Positions 1 to 7,070 of a DNA stretch of 30,775 nt are shown one piece after another. The DNA lies in the IMG/VR virus record IMGVR_UViG_3300023435_000072, positions 1 to 30,775 of that record. One strand, written 5' to 3'. Both the position numbers and the translations under genes were made by a program. How positions within the stretch are numbered: position 1 is the stretch's first letter; each line of letters begins with the position of its first letter. This DNA is from a virus. Below the pieces are notes generated by a model that saw nothing but the letters and a program-made list of their open reading frames with translations, was not told the origin of the DNA and ran no database searches.

Positions 1-34
1 AGCCTTGGCGTGGAGTAGCCCTTGGCGTTGATAA

Positions 35-59
35 ACACCTCTATACCATATAAAGGTGT
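35..59. repeat. Inverted repeat related to the 16-bp tandem array
   Basis: ACACCTCTATA (35-45) is followed by CCA and then TATAAAGGTGT (49-59). The arms pair over 11 positions with one mismatch. The left arm contains CACCTCTATA, which is the first ten bases of the 16-bp unit repeated at 129-320. The array can therefore be read as many half-sites of this one palindrome, and a common DNA-binding protein is a reasonable inference. Confidence 0.7.
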
Positions 60-62
60 GAC

Positions 63-128
63 CATCATCCATCATCCGTCATCCATCATCCATCATCCAT
101 CATCCATCATCCATCATCCATCATCCGT
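63..128. repeat. Short tandem repeat, 7-bp unit CATCATC
   Basis: About nine copies of CATCATC run head to tail, with a CGTCATC variant in the third copy (77-83) and a partial CGT at the end. The tract abuts the 16-bp array at 129. It has no coding potential on either strand that looks real. Its copy number could be affected by assembly or replication slippage. Confidence 0.9.
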
Positions 129-320
129 CACCTCTATAAGCCGCCACCTCTATAAGCCGCCACCTCTATAAGCCGCCACCTCTATAAGCCGCCACCTCTA
201 TAAGCCGCCACCTCTATAAGACGCCACCTCTATAAGCCGCCACCTCTATAAGCCGCCACCTCTATAAGCCGCCACCTCTATAAGCCGCCACCTCTATAAG
301 CCACCACCTCTATACGTCAC
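129..320. repeat. Tandem array of twelve 16-bp units (CACCTCTATAAGCCGC)
   Basis: Twelve directly repeated 16-bp units without spacers. Unit 6 (209-224) has one change, unit 11 (289-304) one change, and unit 12 (305-320) is degenerate (CACCTCTATACGTCAC). Absence of spacers rules out a CRISPR array. Iterated sites just upstream of a terS-like gene are what would be expected of a packaging site bound by the small terminase; an iteron-type origin or a ParB-type partition site are alternatives. The function is inferred from position only. Confidence 0.9.
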
Positions 321-342
321 AGCTACCAGAGGCCGAGACAAT

Positions 343-396
343 GGACGCGAGATCTAGTTACTAGACGCGCCGTCCACCCCTCCGTTTATCTGGAGG
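343..396. other. Hairpin-rich non-coding segment beside the repeat array
   Basis: GGACG (343-347) can pair with CGTCC (371-375), and the tip TCTAG-TTA-CTAGA (353-365) is a perfect 5-bp hairpin. A second stem CCTCC/GGAGG spans 379-396. No convincing gene lies between 1 and 591, so with the upstream repeats this is a roughly 590-bp cis-acting region. A packaging (cos/pac), partition or replication role is possible and cannot be chosen from sequence alone. Confidence 0.45.
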
Positions 397-538
397 CATC
401 CCGCCCCTTGAGCCAGTGCGGGGTACTCGTCTCGATTTTAGTTCGCCAAAAACCGTGCCAGAACTTCGCCCAAAGCACAAATATCCTGGGTATATCCTCC
501 AGGAATCCAAGCGCCTTTTATGTCGAATTCTTTTCACC

Positions 539-567
539 TTGCATTTCTATCCATATATAGATATAAG
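539..567 (+). promoter_or_regulatory. Promoter of the terS-like gene with overlapping operator-like palindrome
   Basis: TTGCAT (539-544), 17-nt spacer, TATAAG (562-567), with predicted initiation near 574, just upstream of the ribosome site for the gene at 592. The spacer holds TATCCATATATAGATA (548-563). This matches the 26287-26302 palindrome at 12 of 16 positions and ends at the same place relative to the -10. Confidence 0.5.
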
Positions 568-591
568 GATCAACGAAAGGAGACCAATAAA

Positions 592-1260
592 ATGGGCGTA
601 GCAAGACAAAACCAACTGTACCCGAGGATAGGACTTTTAGACGGAAAACCCCTGCAAAGGTGGGACCCGGTAACGATTTGCAAGGAACATTGCCCAGTTT
701 ACGATGATTGTCCATACGTCAGGAAGGGTCGATGCGCCTTAGAAATAACCTATATGAACACGGTTTATGACAACCTGATTTCCCCCAACCCCGAAAGAGG
801 CATAGCCGACCAATTAAGCGACATTGAACTCCAGCGCGTAGGAATTCACCTAATCCCGCTGTACCACCAGCTGATTCGGATGAAAAAGGAAGCGTACGCT
901 GTGAAGCAGATGGTTCATGAGAATAAACAGGGAACCTTGAAGGTGCATCCGATCTTCGCAGAAATACGGGACGTTATTAAATGTATAAGCAAGGAGATGC
1001 ACGATCTGAAGATCAACGAGAAATTTGAGCGGAAGTACGGAAGAATGGGAGGAGCGCCGAGTCTGGGCGGTGCGCAATCTATCGAGGAACTGCTGGAGCA
1101 GGGAGACCCGGGGTTCTACGACAAGCTGAGTGAAGTGGATGGTTCGGACAAGCCAGCTACCCCGGACAAGCCGGCAGAAGTGGTCAACCCGAAGAAGCGT
1201 GGCCGTCCACCAGGAACGAAGAACAAACCTAAAGCATCAGAAAACCCTACATCAAAATGA
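592..1260 (+). CDS. Probable terminase small subunit (P27-like) with Cys cluster and AT-hook
   Basis: A 222-aa protein. The ATG at 592 is chosen because AAAGGAG lies just upstream; an in-frame ATG at 520 lacks a ribosome site. Residues 30-48 carry C-x3-C-x5-C-x7-C, likely a metal or Fe-S site. The middle (about 85-150) is helical and resembles P27-type small terminase subunits, with a segment of the form HPIFAEIRDVIKCISKEM. The C-terminal tail is basic and holds an AT-hook core (KKRGRPPGTKNK), fitting a packaging-site DNA-binding role. TerL lies 3.9 kb downstream and the repeat array lies immediately upstream. The small-terminase call is by architecture and position; another DNA-binding regulator is possible. 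Confidence 0.55.
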   Translation: MGVARQNQLYPRIGLLDGKPLQRWDPVTICKEHCPVYDDCPYVRKGRCALEITYMNTVYDNLISPNPERGIADQLSDIELQRVGIHLIPLYHQLIRMKKEAYAVKQMVHENKQGTLKVHPIFAEIRDVIKCISKEMHDLKINEKFERKYGRMGGAPSLGGAQSIEELLEQGDPGFYDKLSEVDGSDKPATPDKPAEVVNPKKRGRPPGTKNKPKASENPTSK

Positions 1261-1552
1261 GGAGCAGCATGATGAAAGCGGCGATAAGCCCGCAGATGGT
1301 GGCAGCCGGAGGAGTTTTGGTTTTAATCCTGGAGGCATCCGGTTGCTGAAAGGCTTGAGTGGCGAATTCAATCAGCCCTCGGCCTAATGCCCCGTCCGGA
1401 TTTATTGTCTTACCTCCGATTTGTTTCCCCATATGATATGATATTTGATGAGTGTCCAGGTCGAGATAACGGTGAAGAGACCCAGATTTGTTATCATTCA
1501 TCTGGTAAGTCCGTTTTTCTCCGCCTTTGGTAACGTGCAGGATACTGCCCAT
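1247..1552 (-). CDS. Small tail-anchored membrane protein, unknown function
   Basis: A 101-aa protein on the opposite strand to everything else. It has a strong ribosome site (AAAGGAGAAACC before the ATG at 1552) and its own sigma-70-type promoter at 1570-1598. The first roughly 80 residues are soluble and polar. The last 20 residues (AATICGLIAAFIMLLLILM) form one hydrophobic helix, so the protein is predicted to be anchored by its C-terminus. Its 3' end overlaps the end of the terS-like gene by 14 bp, convergently. A lone divergently regulated membrane protein in a phage suggests lysogenic expression or superinfection exclusion, but that is inference; the family is not recognised. Confidence 0.7.
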   Translation of the reverse strand: MGSILHVTKGGEKRTYQMNDNKSGSLHRYLDLDTHQISYHMGKQIGGKTINPDGALGRGLIEFATQAFQQPDASRIKTKTPPAATICGLIAAFIMLLLILM

Positions 1553-1569
1553 GGTTTCTCCTTTCTTTA

Positions 1570-1598
1570 AAATTAACTCCCACCAGCTTGGATGTCAA
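1570..1598 (-). promoter_or_regulatory. Minus-strand sigma-70-type promoter
   Basis: On the minus strand: TTGACA (complement of 1593-1598), 17-nt spacer, TAATTT (complement of 1570-1575). It reads into the membrane-protein gene starting at 1552. It lacks the TATCCGTAAACGGATA-type element seen in four plus-strand promoters, so it is likely regulated separately. Confidence 0.65.
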
Positions 1599-1671
1599 GA
1601 AAAACCAAAACCAGAAAAAACGCCCTAGAGGACAGCAAATAGCTTTTTTTTGAGCCACCCTCTTTTTTACC

Positions 1672-1700
1672 TTGACTTTTTATTCATAAACGGATAATAT
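1672..1700 (+). promoter_or_regulatory. Strong promoter with operator-like palindrome in the spacer
   Basis: TTGACT (1672-1677), 17-nt spacer, TAATAT (1695-1700). The spacer holds TATTCATAAACGGATA (1681-1696), 14 of 16 identical to the perfect palindrome at 26287-26302. It drives the zinc-protein gene at 1737. Confidence 0.75.
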
Positions 1701-1736
1701 CAACGACCATATCCAAAAGGAACTTGATAATTATCC

Positions 1737-2351
1737 ATGCCGAAATCATCCAAGCCGAACAAACCTATATTCAATACATCACATTGCATAATCTGCGGCG
1801 GGGGTCTCACCGGGTATGCGAAAAAATACTGCCAAAGAAAGCGCTGCCAGAACGCCAGGGTGAAGAATGACCTTCTCCGAAAGCGCAAGGCAGGCAAGGC
1901 GCTGAGCGAGAAGCTGAGGGCATCTTTAAAGGAGAACCCGAGGTATTGCGAAAACTGCGGTAAGGCGTTTGGAATCATGGACAACCTCAAGATTCCGGTA
2001 TGCAGTCGGGAGGAATGCCTAATCTGGTGGGCTGGTGCGAAGAAGGCCCGCGCGAAGGAGCTTCGGAAGAAATACCGAAAAGAGCATCGGTACGCTGACA
2101 GGAGCCACGGGCAGAAGCGTGAGTCGTCTCTCGGATACCCGAGTGGCACGTGGAATCACGCCAGCTACGTGGCTGAGCAGAAGGAAGCGAAGAAGCCTAA
2201 TGGCAGGGGGTTGTGTACTGTTTGCCACAAAGTTGAGCTGATTGGTGATGAGAAATTCAGGTGCCAGACATGCCTGCACCGGGCGGATGATTGGATGAAT
2301 GAAGCGGGTGTAAGCGGCATGACCAGGCATTTCAGGCCAAACGAGGGATGA
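1737..2351 (+). CDS. Multi-zinc-ribbon protein, unknown function
   Basis: A 204-aa basic protein with three Cys clusters. The first is C-x2-C followed by C-x4-C (residues about 17-38), the second CENCG with C-x4-C (about 71-94), and the third CTVC with CQTC (about 160-178). Lys/Arg-rich stretches join them. This layout suggests nucleic-acid binding through several zinc ribbons, resembling phage HNH-less zinc proteins, but no His-Asn-His nuclease motif was found. It is the first gene after the promoter at 1672. The start is the ATG at 1737; the upstream AAAAGG is 14 nt away, so the ribosome site is weak. Confidence 0.75.
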   Translation: MPKSSKPNKPIFNTSHCIICGGGLTGYAKKYCQRKRCQNARVKNDLLRKRKAGKALSEKLRASLKENPRYCENCGKAFGIMDNLKIPVCSREECLIWWAGAKKARAKELRKKYRKEHRYADRSHGQKRESSLGYPSGTWNHASYVAEQKEAKKPNGRGLCTVCHKVELIGDEKFRCQTCLHRADDWMNEAGVSGMTRHFRPNEG

Positions 2352-2352
2352 G

Positions 2353-2667
2353 ATGAAAATATCTGATTTACTGGGACTTATCCAGACGTATGCGAAAGAT
2401 AATAAGCGATGCTGCATGTACATTTCTTTCAATAACAATTTGAATTTCAGGGAAACGCTGAAGGCGGCGCCTTATTTGACGGAGGACCAGGCGATACTGG
2501 ATAGCGAATACGTCCTGAGCTTTGATTCGAAAGCGGAGATGTACATGTATTTTGATAAAACGGTAGGGGACGATGGTCCGACGGGTTCTAACCATTACGA
2601 TGGGAAAGCACGGGTTTACGCGGTGACGATTAACGATAAAGGGGATTTGGAGACGGAGAATACGTAG
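2353..2667 (+). CDS. Hypothetical protein, 104 aa
   Basis: Begins one base after the stop of the preceding gene, with GAGGGATGAG as a probable ribosome site inside the upstream coding end. The protein is mixed alpha/beta, soluble and slightly acidic, with a Cys pair near residue 20 and no recognised motif. Its placement in a tight pair with the zinc-ribbon gene suggests translational coupling. Function unknown. Confidence 0.65.
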   Translation: MKISDLLGLIQTYAKDNKRCCMYISFNNNLNFRETLKAAPYLTEDQAILDSEYVLSFDSKAEMYMYFDKTVGDDGPTGSNHYDGKARVYAVTINDKGDLETENT

Positions 2668-2672
2668 GGTGT

Positions 2673-2748
2673 CGCGGGATAGCCAAGTGGTAAGGCACCA
2701 GGCTTCATACGCCAGGTCGTGGGGGTTCGATTCCCCCTCCCGCATCCA
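2673..2748 (+). tRNA. tRNA with CAU anticodon (Met, fMet or Ile2 type)
   Basis: A 76-nt cloverleaf with encoded CCA. The acceptor is CGCGGGA/TCCCGCA with C1-A72 unpaired. The D-stem is GCC/GGC. The anticodon stem CAGGC/GCCAG has an A28-A42 mismatch and a 7-nt loop with CAT at 2706-2708. The variable loop has 5 nt, and the T-arm is GGGGG-TTCGATT-CCCCC. C1-A72 and a GC-only upper anticodon stem are initiator hallmarks, while C11-G24 in the D-stem is elongator-like. CAU could also be a lysidine-modified Ile2. It lies in a gap between two phage genes on the same strand. Confidence 0.85.
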
Positions 2749-2771
2749 CACAATCTCAAAGGAGAACCAGA

Positions 2772-2960
2772 ATGGCAAAAACAGACATGACGGTAATCAC
2801 GGGCGAGTTGAAGCATGAGACGGGCAAAGCGTGGCTGGTGAACGATGGTGACAAGGAGTATTGGCTCCCGAAGAGCCAGTGCGAGGCTGAGCTTATCAGT
2901 GGTGACACCTATGAGTTCAGTATTCCGGAGTGGTTGGCTGAGGATAAGGGGATAACCTAA
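2772..2960 (+). CDS. Small hypothetical phage protein, 62 aa
   Basis: A 62-aa acidic protein with a clear ribosome site (AAAGGAG, 2758-2764). The N-terminal half looks like a small beta-barrel (MTVITGELKHETGKAWLV then KEYWLPKSQCE), a pattern seen in many small phage proteins of unknown role. It directly follows the tRNA and precedes the promoter at 2970. No catalytic motif is visible. Confidence 0.7.
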   Translation: MAKTDMTVITGELKHETGKAWLVNDGDKEYWLPKSQCEAELISGDTYEFSIPEWLAEDKGIT

Positions 2961-2969
2961 TAAAAAGTC

Positions 2970-2998
2970 TTGACAGGCGATTCCTGACACGTTATGCT
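2970..2998 (+). promoter_or_regulatory. Strong sigma-70-type promoter before the methyltransferase operon
   Basis: TTGACA (2970-2975), 17-nt spacer, TATGCT (2993-2998), with predicted initiation near 3005. Unlike the promoters at 539, 1672, 9537 and 26278, its spacer lacks the shared palindrome. Control may instead act on the structured leader that follows. Confidence 0.75.
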
Positions 2999-3002
2999 TT
3001 TA

Positions 3003-3117
3003 TTGCCATGTATAAGAATGATAACGAAATGAATTCAATAATAAATAAAGCTCGCAGAGCCTTGGGTGTACGGTTATCGTTCGTACATGGCAACCCTTGG
3101 TTCTGGGGGCTTTTTTT
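3003..3117 (+). promoter_or_regulatory. Structured 5' leader with alternative hairpins and T-tract (attenuator-like)
   Basis: Two competing folds are visible. Fold A pairs 3003-3026 with 3071-3093 (near-perfect, TTGCCATGTA against TACATGGCAA, then the GATAAC/GTTATC segments). Fold B pairs AGAGCC-TT-GGG (3056-3066) with CCC-TT-GGTTCT (3094-3104) around an inner TGTACG/CGTACA hairpin (3067-3087). GGGGGC and seven Ts (3111-3117) follow at once. The leader starts at the predicted transcription start and ends before the ribosome site of the gene at 3142, so premature termination control is plausible. Confidence 0.55.
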
Positions 3118-3141
3118 GTTATTGCATTAGGAGGGTATTTG

Positions 3142-4584
3142 ATGGATGTATCGAAGCTTATTCCAGACGAGAGTAACAGCGAGTTTTTTCCGGACGTTGT
3201 TGGTCCTGAATTTGAAGAGTTCAAACAGTCCATTTATGAGAGTGGCGGCGTTATTGCACCGATTGTCATAGACCAGGACAACATTATTATAGCGGGGCAT
3301 CAACGGCGGAGGGCTTGTATTGCGCTGGGGATAAAGGATGTTCCGGTAGTTGTTAAGGTCGTGAAGGACGCCTTAGAGCGCGAGAAGTACAGGATTGAGG
3401 ATAATATCCGAAAGCGTACCAACTCGACTTCAGCGTTGGCCGGGGCGATTAAGCGGCTTTATGAGATTAAGGGGATTAAGCCAGGGCCGACAGATGAAAA
3501 CTCTTTCACCGTGAAAGAGTTAGCCAAAGAAACCGGAAAGTCAGAAGCCACAATATCACGCCTACGCACAATAGCCGACCTGATACCGGAATTATCCAAA
3601 ATGCTGGATGCGAAAGGTATCACTCAGAAGGTGGCCTATCAACTGGCGCAAATGGATGATGAAGGCCAGGCGCTTGTATTCAAACATCTTGAGTCGCAAT
3701 CAGAAGGCGCCACGATACAGGAAGCGGCTGCCAAGGATTTTAAAGATAAGTACAAGACTCAGCAGGCGTTGACGATATCTTTGAAAGATAACATCGAGAT
3801 GCTGAAAGATAAATTGCCGACGACCGAGGTGTTGGCGAAAATAGCGGAATTAAAGAGTCAACTGAAGGCAGAGAAAGCGAAGCCTGCTGAGAAGGTCGAG
3901 GTAATCCCGGAAGATTACGAGGCGGTTAAAAGTGATTTAGAGAAGACGAAGGAAACCCTGAAGGTGCAGACCAATTTATCTAGGCGACTGTCGAAGAGGT
4001 CTAAACAGTTGACATCCGACTATGAAGCGCTGATGAAGAAGTTCGTAATGCCGGAAGAAATACCGCAAGATAAATATAACGTAATTGTTATTGACCCCCC
4101 GTGGCCTGTAAAGAAGATACAGAGAGATGAACGGCCAAACCAGGATGTTCTTGATTACCCCACTATGACGGTTGAGGAAATAATGGACTTCCCGGTGGAC
4201 CAATTTTCCGCCGATGATAGTTTTTTGTTTATGTGGACGACTCAAAAGTACCTTCCGCATGGGTTGCGAATTCTGAAAGCATGGGGTTTTAATTACTTGT
4301 TGACGATGGTGTGGCACAAGCCCGGTGGTTTTCAGCCTTTCGGATTGCCGCAATACAACTGCGAGTTCGTTTTGCTGGGGAAGCGTGGCACTGCCGAGTT
4401 CACGGACACGAAAGCCCTTCCATGCTGTTTTGAAGCTCCGAGAGGCGAACACTCTGAAAAGCCCGAGGCTTTCTATGATCTATTAAACAGGGTAACGAGT
4501 GGTGACAAGATAGACGTATTTGCGCGTAAGAACCGAGAGGGGTGGAAACCCTTTGGCAATGAAAAGGATAAATTCAATGGCTAA
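3142..4584 (+). CDS. ParB-like domain fused to MT-A70 N6-adenine methyltransferase
   Basis: A 480-aa fusion. The N-terminal ParB/sulfiredoxin-type domain has AGHQRRRA at residues 51-58. A helix-turn-helix follows (about 122-145, KELAKETGKSEATISRL), then a long charged coiled coil (about 215-310). The C-terminal MT-A70 methyltransferase has the catalytic DPPW at 318-321 and a late segment ending FARKNREGW. It probably transfers a methyl group from SAM to adenine N6 in DNA, perhaps with site choice by the ParB/HTH half. The start is the ATG at 3142 after AGGAGGG; a TTG at 3097 would lie inside the leader T-tract. The last 8 bp overlap the next gene. Protection from host restriction, or marking of the packaging or partition site, are possible roles. 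Confidence 0.9.
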   Translation: MDVSKLIPDESNSEFFPDVVGPEFEEFKQSIYESGGVIAPIVIDQDNIIIAGHQRRRACIALGIKDVPVVVKVVKDALEREKYRIEDNIRKRTNSTSALAGAIKRLYEIKGIKPGPTDENSFTVKELAKETGKSEATISRLRTIADLIPELSKMLDAKGITQKVAYQLAQMDDEGQALVFKHLESQSEGATIQEAAAKDFKDKYKTQQALTISLKDNIEMLKDKLPTTEVLAKIAELKSQLKAEKAKPAEKVEVIPEDYEAVKSDLEKTKETLKVQTNLSRRLSKRSKQLTSDYEALMKKFVMPEEIPQDKYNVIVIDPPWPVKKIQRDERPNQDVLDYPTMTVEEIMDFPVDQFSADDSFLFMWTTQKYLPHGLRILKAWGFNYLLTMVWHKPGGFQPFGLPQYNCEFVLLGKRGTAEFTDTKALPCCFEAPRGEHSEKPEAFYDLLNRVTSGDKIDVFARKNREGWKPFGNEKDKFNG

Positions 4585-5197
4585 GAACTGGGAAACGGAC
4601 AAGGGGTGGTCTGACAAGTTTTTGCCTGAAATAAAGCAGATACTTGGATTGTACCTGATTGGGGAGCCGCCGGTCGAGGAGGACAGGTATCGTAATACTG
4701 ACCTGATGGTTTTGAAAATGGACGCAGTCAGGATTGGATGCAGGGTAAGGCGTTCCGTTACCGAGCGAGGGTATCAAACGCTTAAAAGGCACAACGATGA
4801 ATTCACGATAAGGGCCGGTCGTCCTTCGGGGGCAAAAACGGAGCTTGCAAAGGTTGTTGAGGGTTGGGGAGATTATTTCTTTTATGGCTTTGCAAGTGCT
4901 GATACGCTGTGTCATTGGACGTTATGCAATCTTAACGAATTCAGGGGGTGGTTTACCCGTTATATCGCAACTCACAAAGGCGAAGTCCCCGGTATTGGCA
5001 AGGTTAATAAAGATGGTTCATCTGACTTCAAAGCATTCAAGTTTTCTGCTTTGCCCCGGCCGTTTATTGTGGCAAAAGAGTGGGGTGATATGTACGAGGA
5101 CATAGTCCCGCCCCGAGACGATACCTGGATGAAACCCAAAGCGCCAAAGTTTGAGCAAATGAGCATGTTTCAGGCGCCCGGGGACTCTTATGTCTGA
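4577..5197 (+). CDS. Phage protein, possible PD-(D/E)XK-type nuclease
   Basis: A 206-aa protein. The ATG at 4577 is preferred because AAGGA sits 8 nt upstream and the gene overlaps the methyltransferase stop by 8 bp. Residues 34-59 (EEDRYRNTDLMVLKMD then RIGCRVRR) resemble the acidic/lysine core of small restriction-like nucleases. A conserved-looking GWGDYFFYGF lies near residue 96. The nuclease idea rests on that pattern only. Coupled genes on both sides (methyltransferase, then TerL with an 8-bp overlap) suggest a DNA-processing role during packaging, for example resolving or protecting ends. Confidence 0.7.
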   Translation: MAKNWETDKGWSDKFLPEIKQILGLYLIGEPPVEEDRYRNTDLMVLKMDAVRIGCRVRRSVTERGYQTLKRHNDEFTIRAGRPSGAKTELAKVVEGWGDYFFYGFASADTLCHWTLCNLNEFRGWFTRYIATHKGEVPGIGKVNKDGSSDFKAFKFSALPRPFIVAKEWGDMYEDIVPPRDDTWMKPKAPKFEQMSMFQAPGDSYV

Positions 5198-7061
5198 CAA
5201 AGACTACAGAAACGGTGGAGAGGGGTTCATCAGGTGGTGCAACGAGTGCGTGAGGGTAAGCATTTACCCGATTGGTTTGAGCGTGCCGGTTTGGACGCTT
5301 ATGGGAGAACTGCCGGACACGCTGCATCCTGACACGGGCCGGTCCTATTTGGATATGTGGGAAGGGCAGCAGGAGGTTTTGCGGGACGCACTGCGGATGG
5401 AGAACAATCGGTTCGTGTACAAGCTGATTGTTTTGTGCTGGCAGCGTGGGGACGGCAAGAGCCTGCTGGTGTGCCTGATCATATTGTGGAAGTTTTTCAA
5501 CTGGCCGAGGCAGCAGATTATGCTGGGGGCGAACTCGGTTAGCCAGATTCGTTTTGTGCATTACGACATCATCAGGGACATTATTTTAAATAGCCCGAAG
5601 CTCCTGGCCCAGATTGGAAGGAAGAATATCCGGGAAAAAGAGATCAGAATTAAGGATAGAACCCAAAAGACCCAGAGCATGATCAGGGCCATATCGAGCT
5701 TCAGCGGTATTGTGAGTAACATTACGGCGTATTCTTTTTCTGAAATGTTTGACATGAAGAACCCGAAGTTCTTTGTGCAGATTGATGGCTCGACAAGAAA
5801 CGTCCCGAACGCGCTGGGGCTGATCGATTCGACGGTATCCGAGAAGAGCCACGTGCTGTACCGGCTGTACGAGACGTTTAAGAAGGATAAGGACCCGAAG
5901 CTGTTCTTTTCTTATCGGAGTAGCGCGAAGGGGTCGTATAAGGACTTTTTTAATCCGAACATGACCCAGCAGCAGCTTGATTCTTATAAGGAGAAGTTTC
6001 CGTTTGGGGAGTTTGAGCGGTACTTCAAGAATTTATGGAGCGCCGGCAGCGAGCGGGTTTTTACGGATGAGATGATTGAGGCGACCAACTATGTGGGGAT
6101 TGATAAGCAGGTGAACGTCCACAAGGCGCTTATGGACATCCTGACGAACAAGAACCGGATGATTCAGCAGGAGCGGAAGATTATCAGCAGGCAGAGCGAT
6201 GATGAGATTCTTGAGGTCAAGAATCCCGAGATTATGCAGCAGCTGGAAGATCAGCACGGGCATTTGTTTGCTGACATGGACAAGAGGCTGTGGCCGATAA
6301 GCGACATCTACGAACTGAGGGACAAGGTGAGTGGAAGAGGCGCGATGGCCACCCAGGACGATCTGAAGAAACTTAGCAACATTTACGACACGAACTGGGC
6401 GATTTTAACGGGGATGGATAGGGCTGACCCGATGAAAACCAAAACGTCTGCGAGAACCATTGTGGTGGCGATTGCGAAAGGGCTGATGGGAAGTAGGACG
6501 AATCCGTACCCTGTGGACGAGTCTGAGGCGCCCCGGTATATTTACGTGTTGCTGCATTTGGCCGACATTGAGGATCATTCGGTTGAGGTGATTCAGGACA
6601 CGCTGATTGCCATTAAGGAGGAGTTTGACGGTATTGACGCCTTCGGGACGGAACGATGGGGCGCGGTGGACTTGGTGAACTGGTGCAATGAGAACAATAT
6701 CCTGGCCGACATTTATTACCCGACCTATTCGAGACAGAGGACAATGTTTACGGAATTGTTCCTGGCGTACAAGCATGGGCGGTTTAAGGCGGCGCCTGTG
6801 TGGGTAAGGGGGAATAAAGAGGACGACATTCTGAAGGAAGAGATTGGGGTGTTTGACCACAATCCGGCGGCGACCCAAGGGAAGTTCGGTAGCCCGGAGA
6901 AGAGTGAGAAGTACGGACGGCAGGATGATTGCGTGTTTGCGGTGGGCAGCGCTGTGTACGGTGGTCTGAGCTTGGGAGTTGAGAGCTTCAGGGAGCGTAA
7001 GGGTTTAAAGAGCTTTGGTTTCTTCTTCACGGACCGGAGCAACTTGATTGGGGATTATTAA
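5190..7061 (+). CDS. terL: Terminase large subunit
   Basis: A 623-aa packaging motor. The ATPase half has a Walker A-like WQRGDGKS at residues 84-91, after a beta-strand ending IVLCW. A Walker B-like strand with Ser-Glu (AYSFSEMF) lies near residue 187. The nuclease half has an Asp on a strand (LTGMDRAD, D410), a second acidic site near FGTERWGAVD, and a terminal GRQDDC pair (D579-D580), as expected for the RNase H-fold terminase nuclease. Length is slightly above the usual 450-600 aa, with a charged insert around residues 310-400 between ATPase and nuclease. It overlaps the preceding gene by 8 bp. It pumps DNA through the portal encoded at 9918. Confidence 0.93.
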   Translation: MSDKDYRNGGEGFIRWCNECVRVSIYPIGLSVPVWTLMGELPDTLHPDTGRSYLDMWEGQQEVLRDALRMENNRFVYKLIVLCWQRGDGKSLLVCLIILWKFFNWPRQQIMLGANSVSQIRFVHYDIIRDIILNSPKLLAQIGRKNIREKEIRIKDRTQKTQSMIRAISSFSGIVSNITAYSFSEMFDMKNPKFFVQIDGSTRNVPNALGLIDSTVSEKSHVLYRLYETFKKDKDPKLFFSYRSSAKGSYKDFFNPNMTQQQLDSYKEKFPFGEFERYFKNLWSAGSERVFTDEMIEATNYVGIDKQVNVHKALMDILTNKNRMIQQERKIISRQSDDEILEVKNPEIMQQLEDQHGHLFADMDKRLWPISDIYELRDKVSGRGAMATQDDLKKLSNIYDTNWAILTGMDRADPMKTKTSARTIVVAIAKGLMGSRTNPYPVDESEAPRYIYVLLHLADIEDHSVEVIQDTLIAIKEEFDGIDAFGTERWGAVDLVNWCNENNILADIYYPTYSRQRTMFTELFLAYKHGRFKAAPVWVRGNKEDDILKEEIGVFDHNPAATQGKFGSPEKSEKYGRQDDCVFAVGSAVYGGLSLGVESFRERKGLKSFGFFFTDRSNLIGDY

Positions 7062-7070
7062 GGAGGAAAG

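Noticed and set aside
129-320. CRISPR array
   Set aside because: The 16-bp units are directly adjacent with no unique spacers and no cas genes are nearby; it is a tandem repeat.
416-601. Gene in the left non-coding region (61-aa frame)
   Set aside because: No ribosome site, overlaps the promoter and the real start of the terS-like gene, and the composition is not protein-like.
1130-1387. Plus-strand 85-aa frame overlapping the terS-like gene
   Set aside because: It is a shadow in another frame of the terS-like gene and the minus-strand membrane gene, and its start lacks a ribosome site.
1599-1640. Terminator between the minus-strand promoter and the 1672 promoter
   Set aside because: T-tracts are present but no stable stem adjoins them; AGC/GCT pairing is only 3 bp.
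2698-2716. Reading the anticodon as UCA (opal suppressor or Sec)
   Set aside because: A loop register with UCA needs a stem CCAGG/CGCCA that pairs at only one position; the CAU register has four of five pairs plus an outer C-G.
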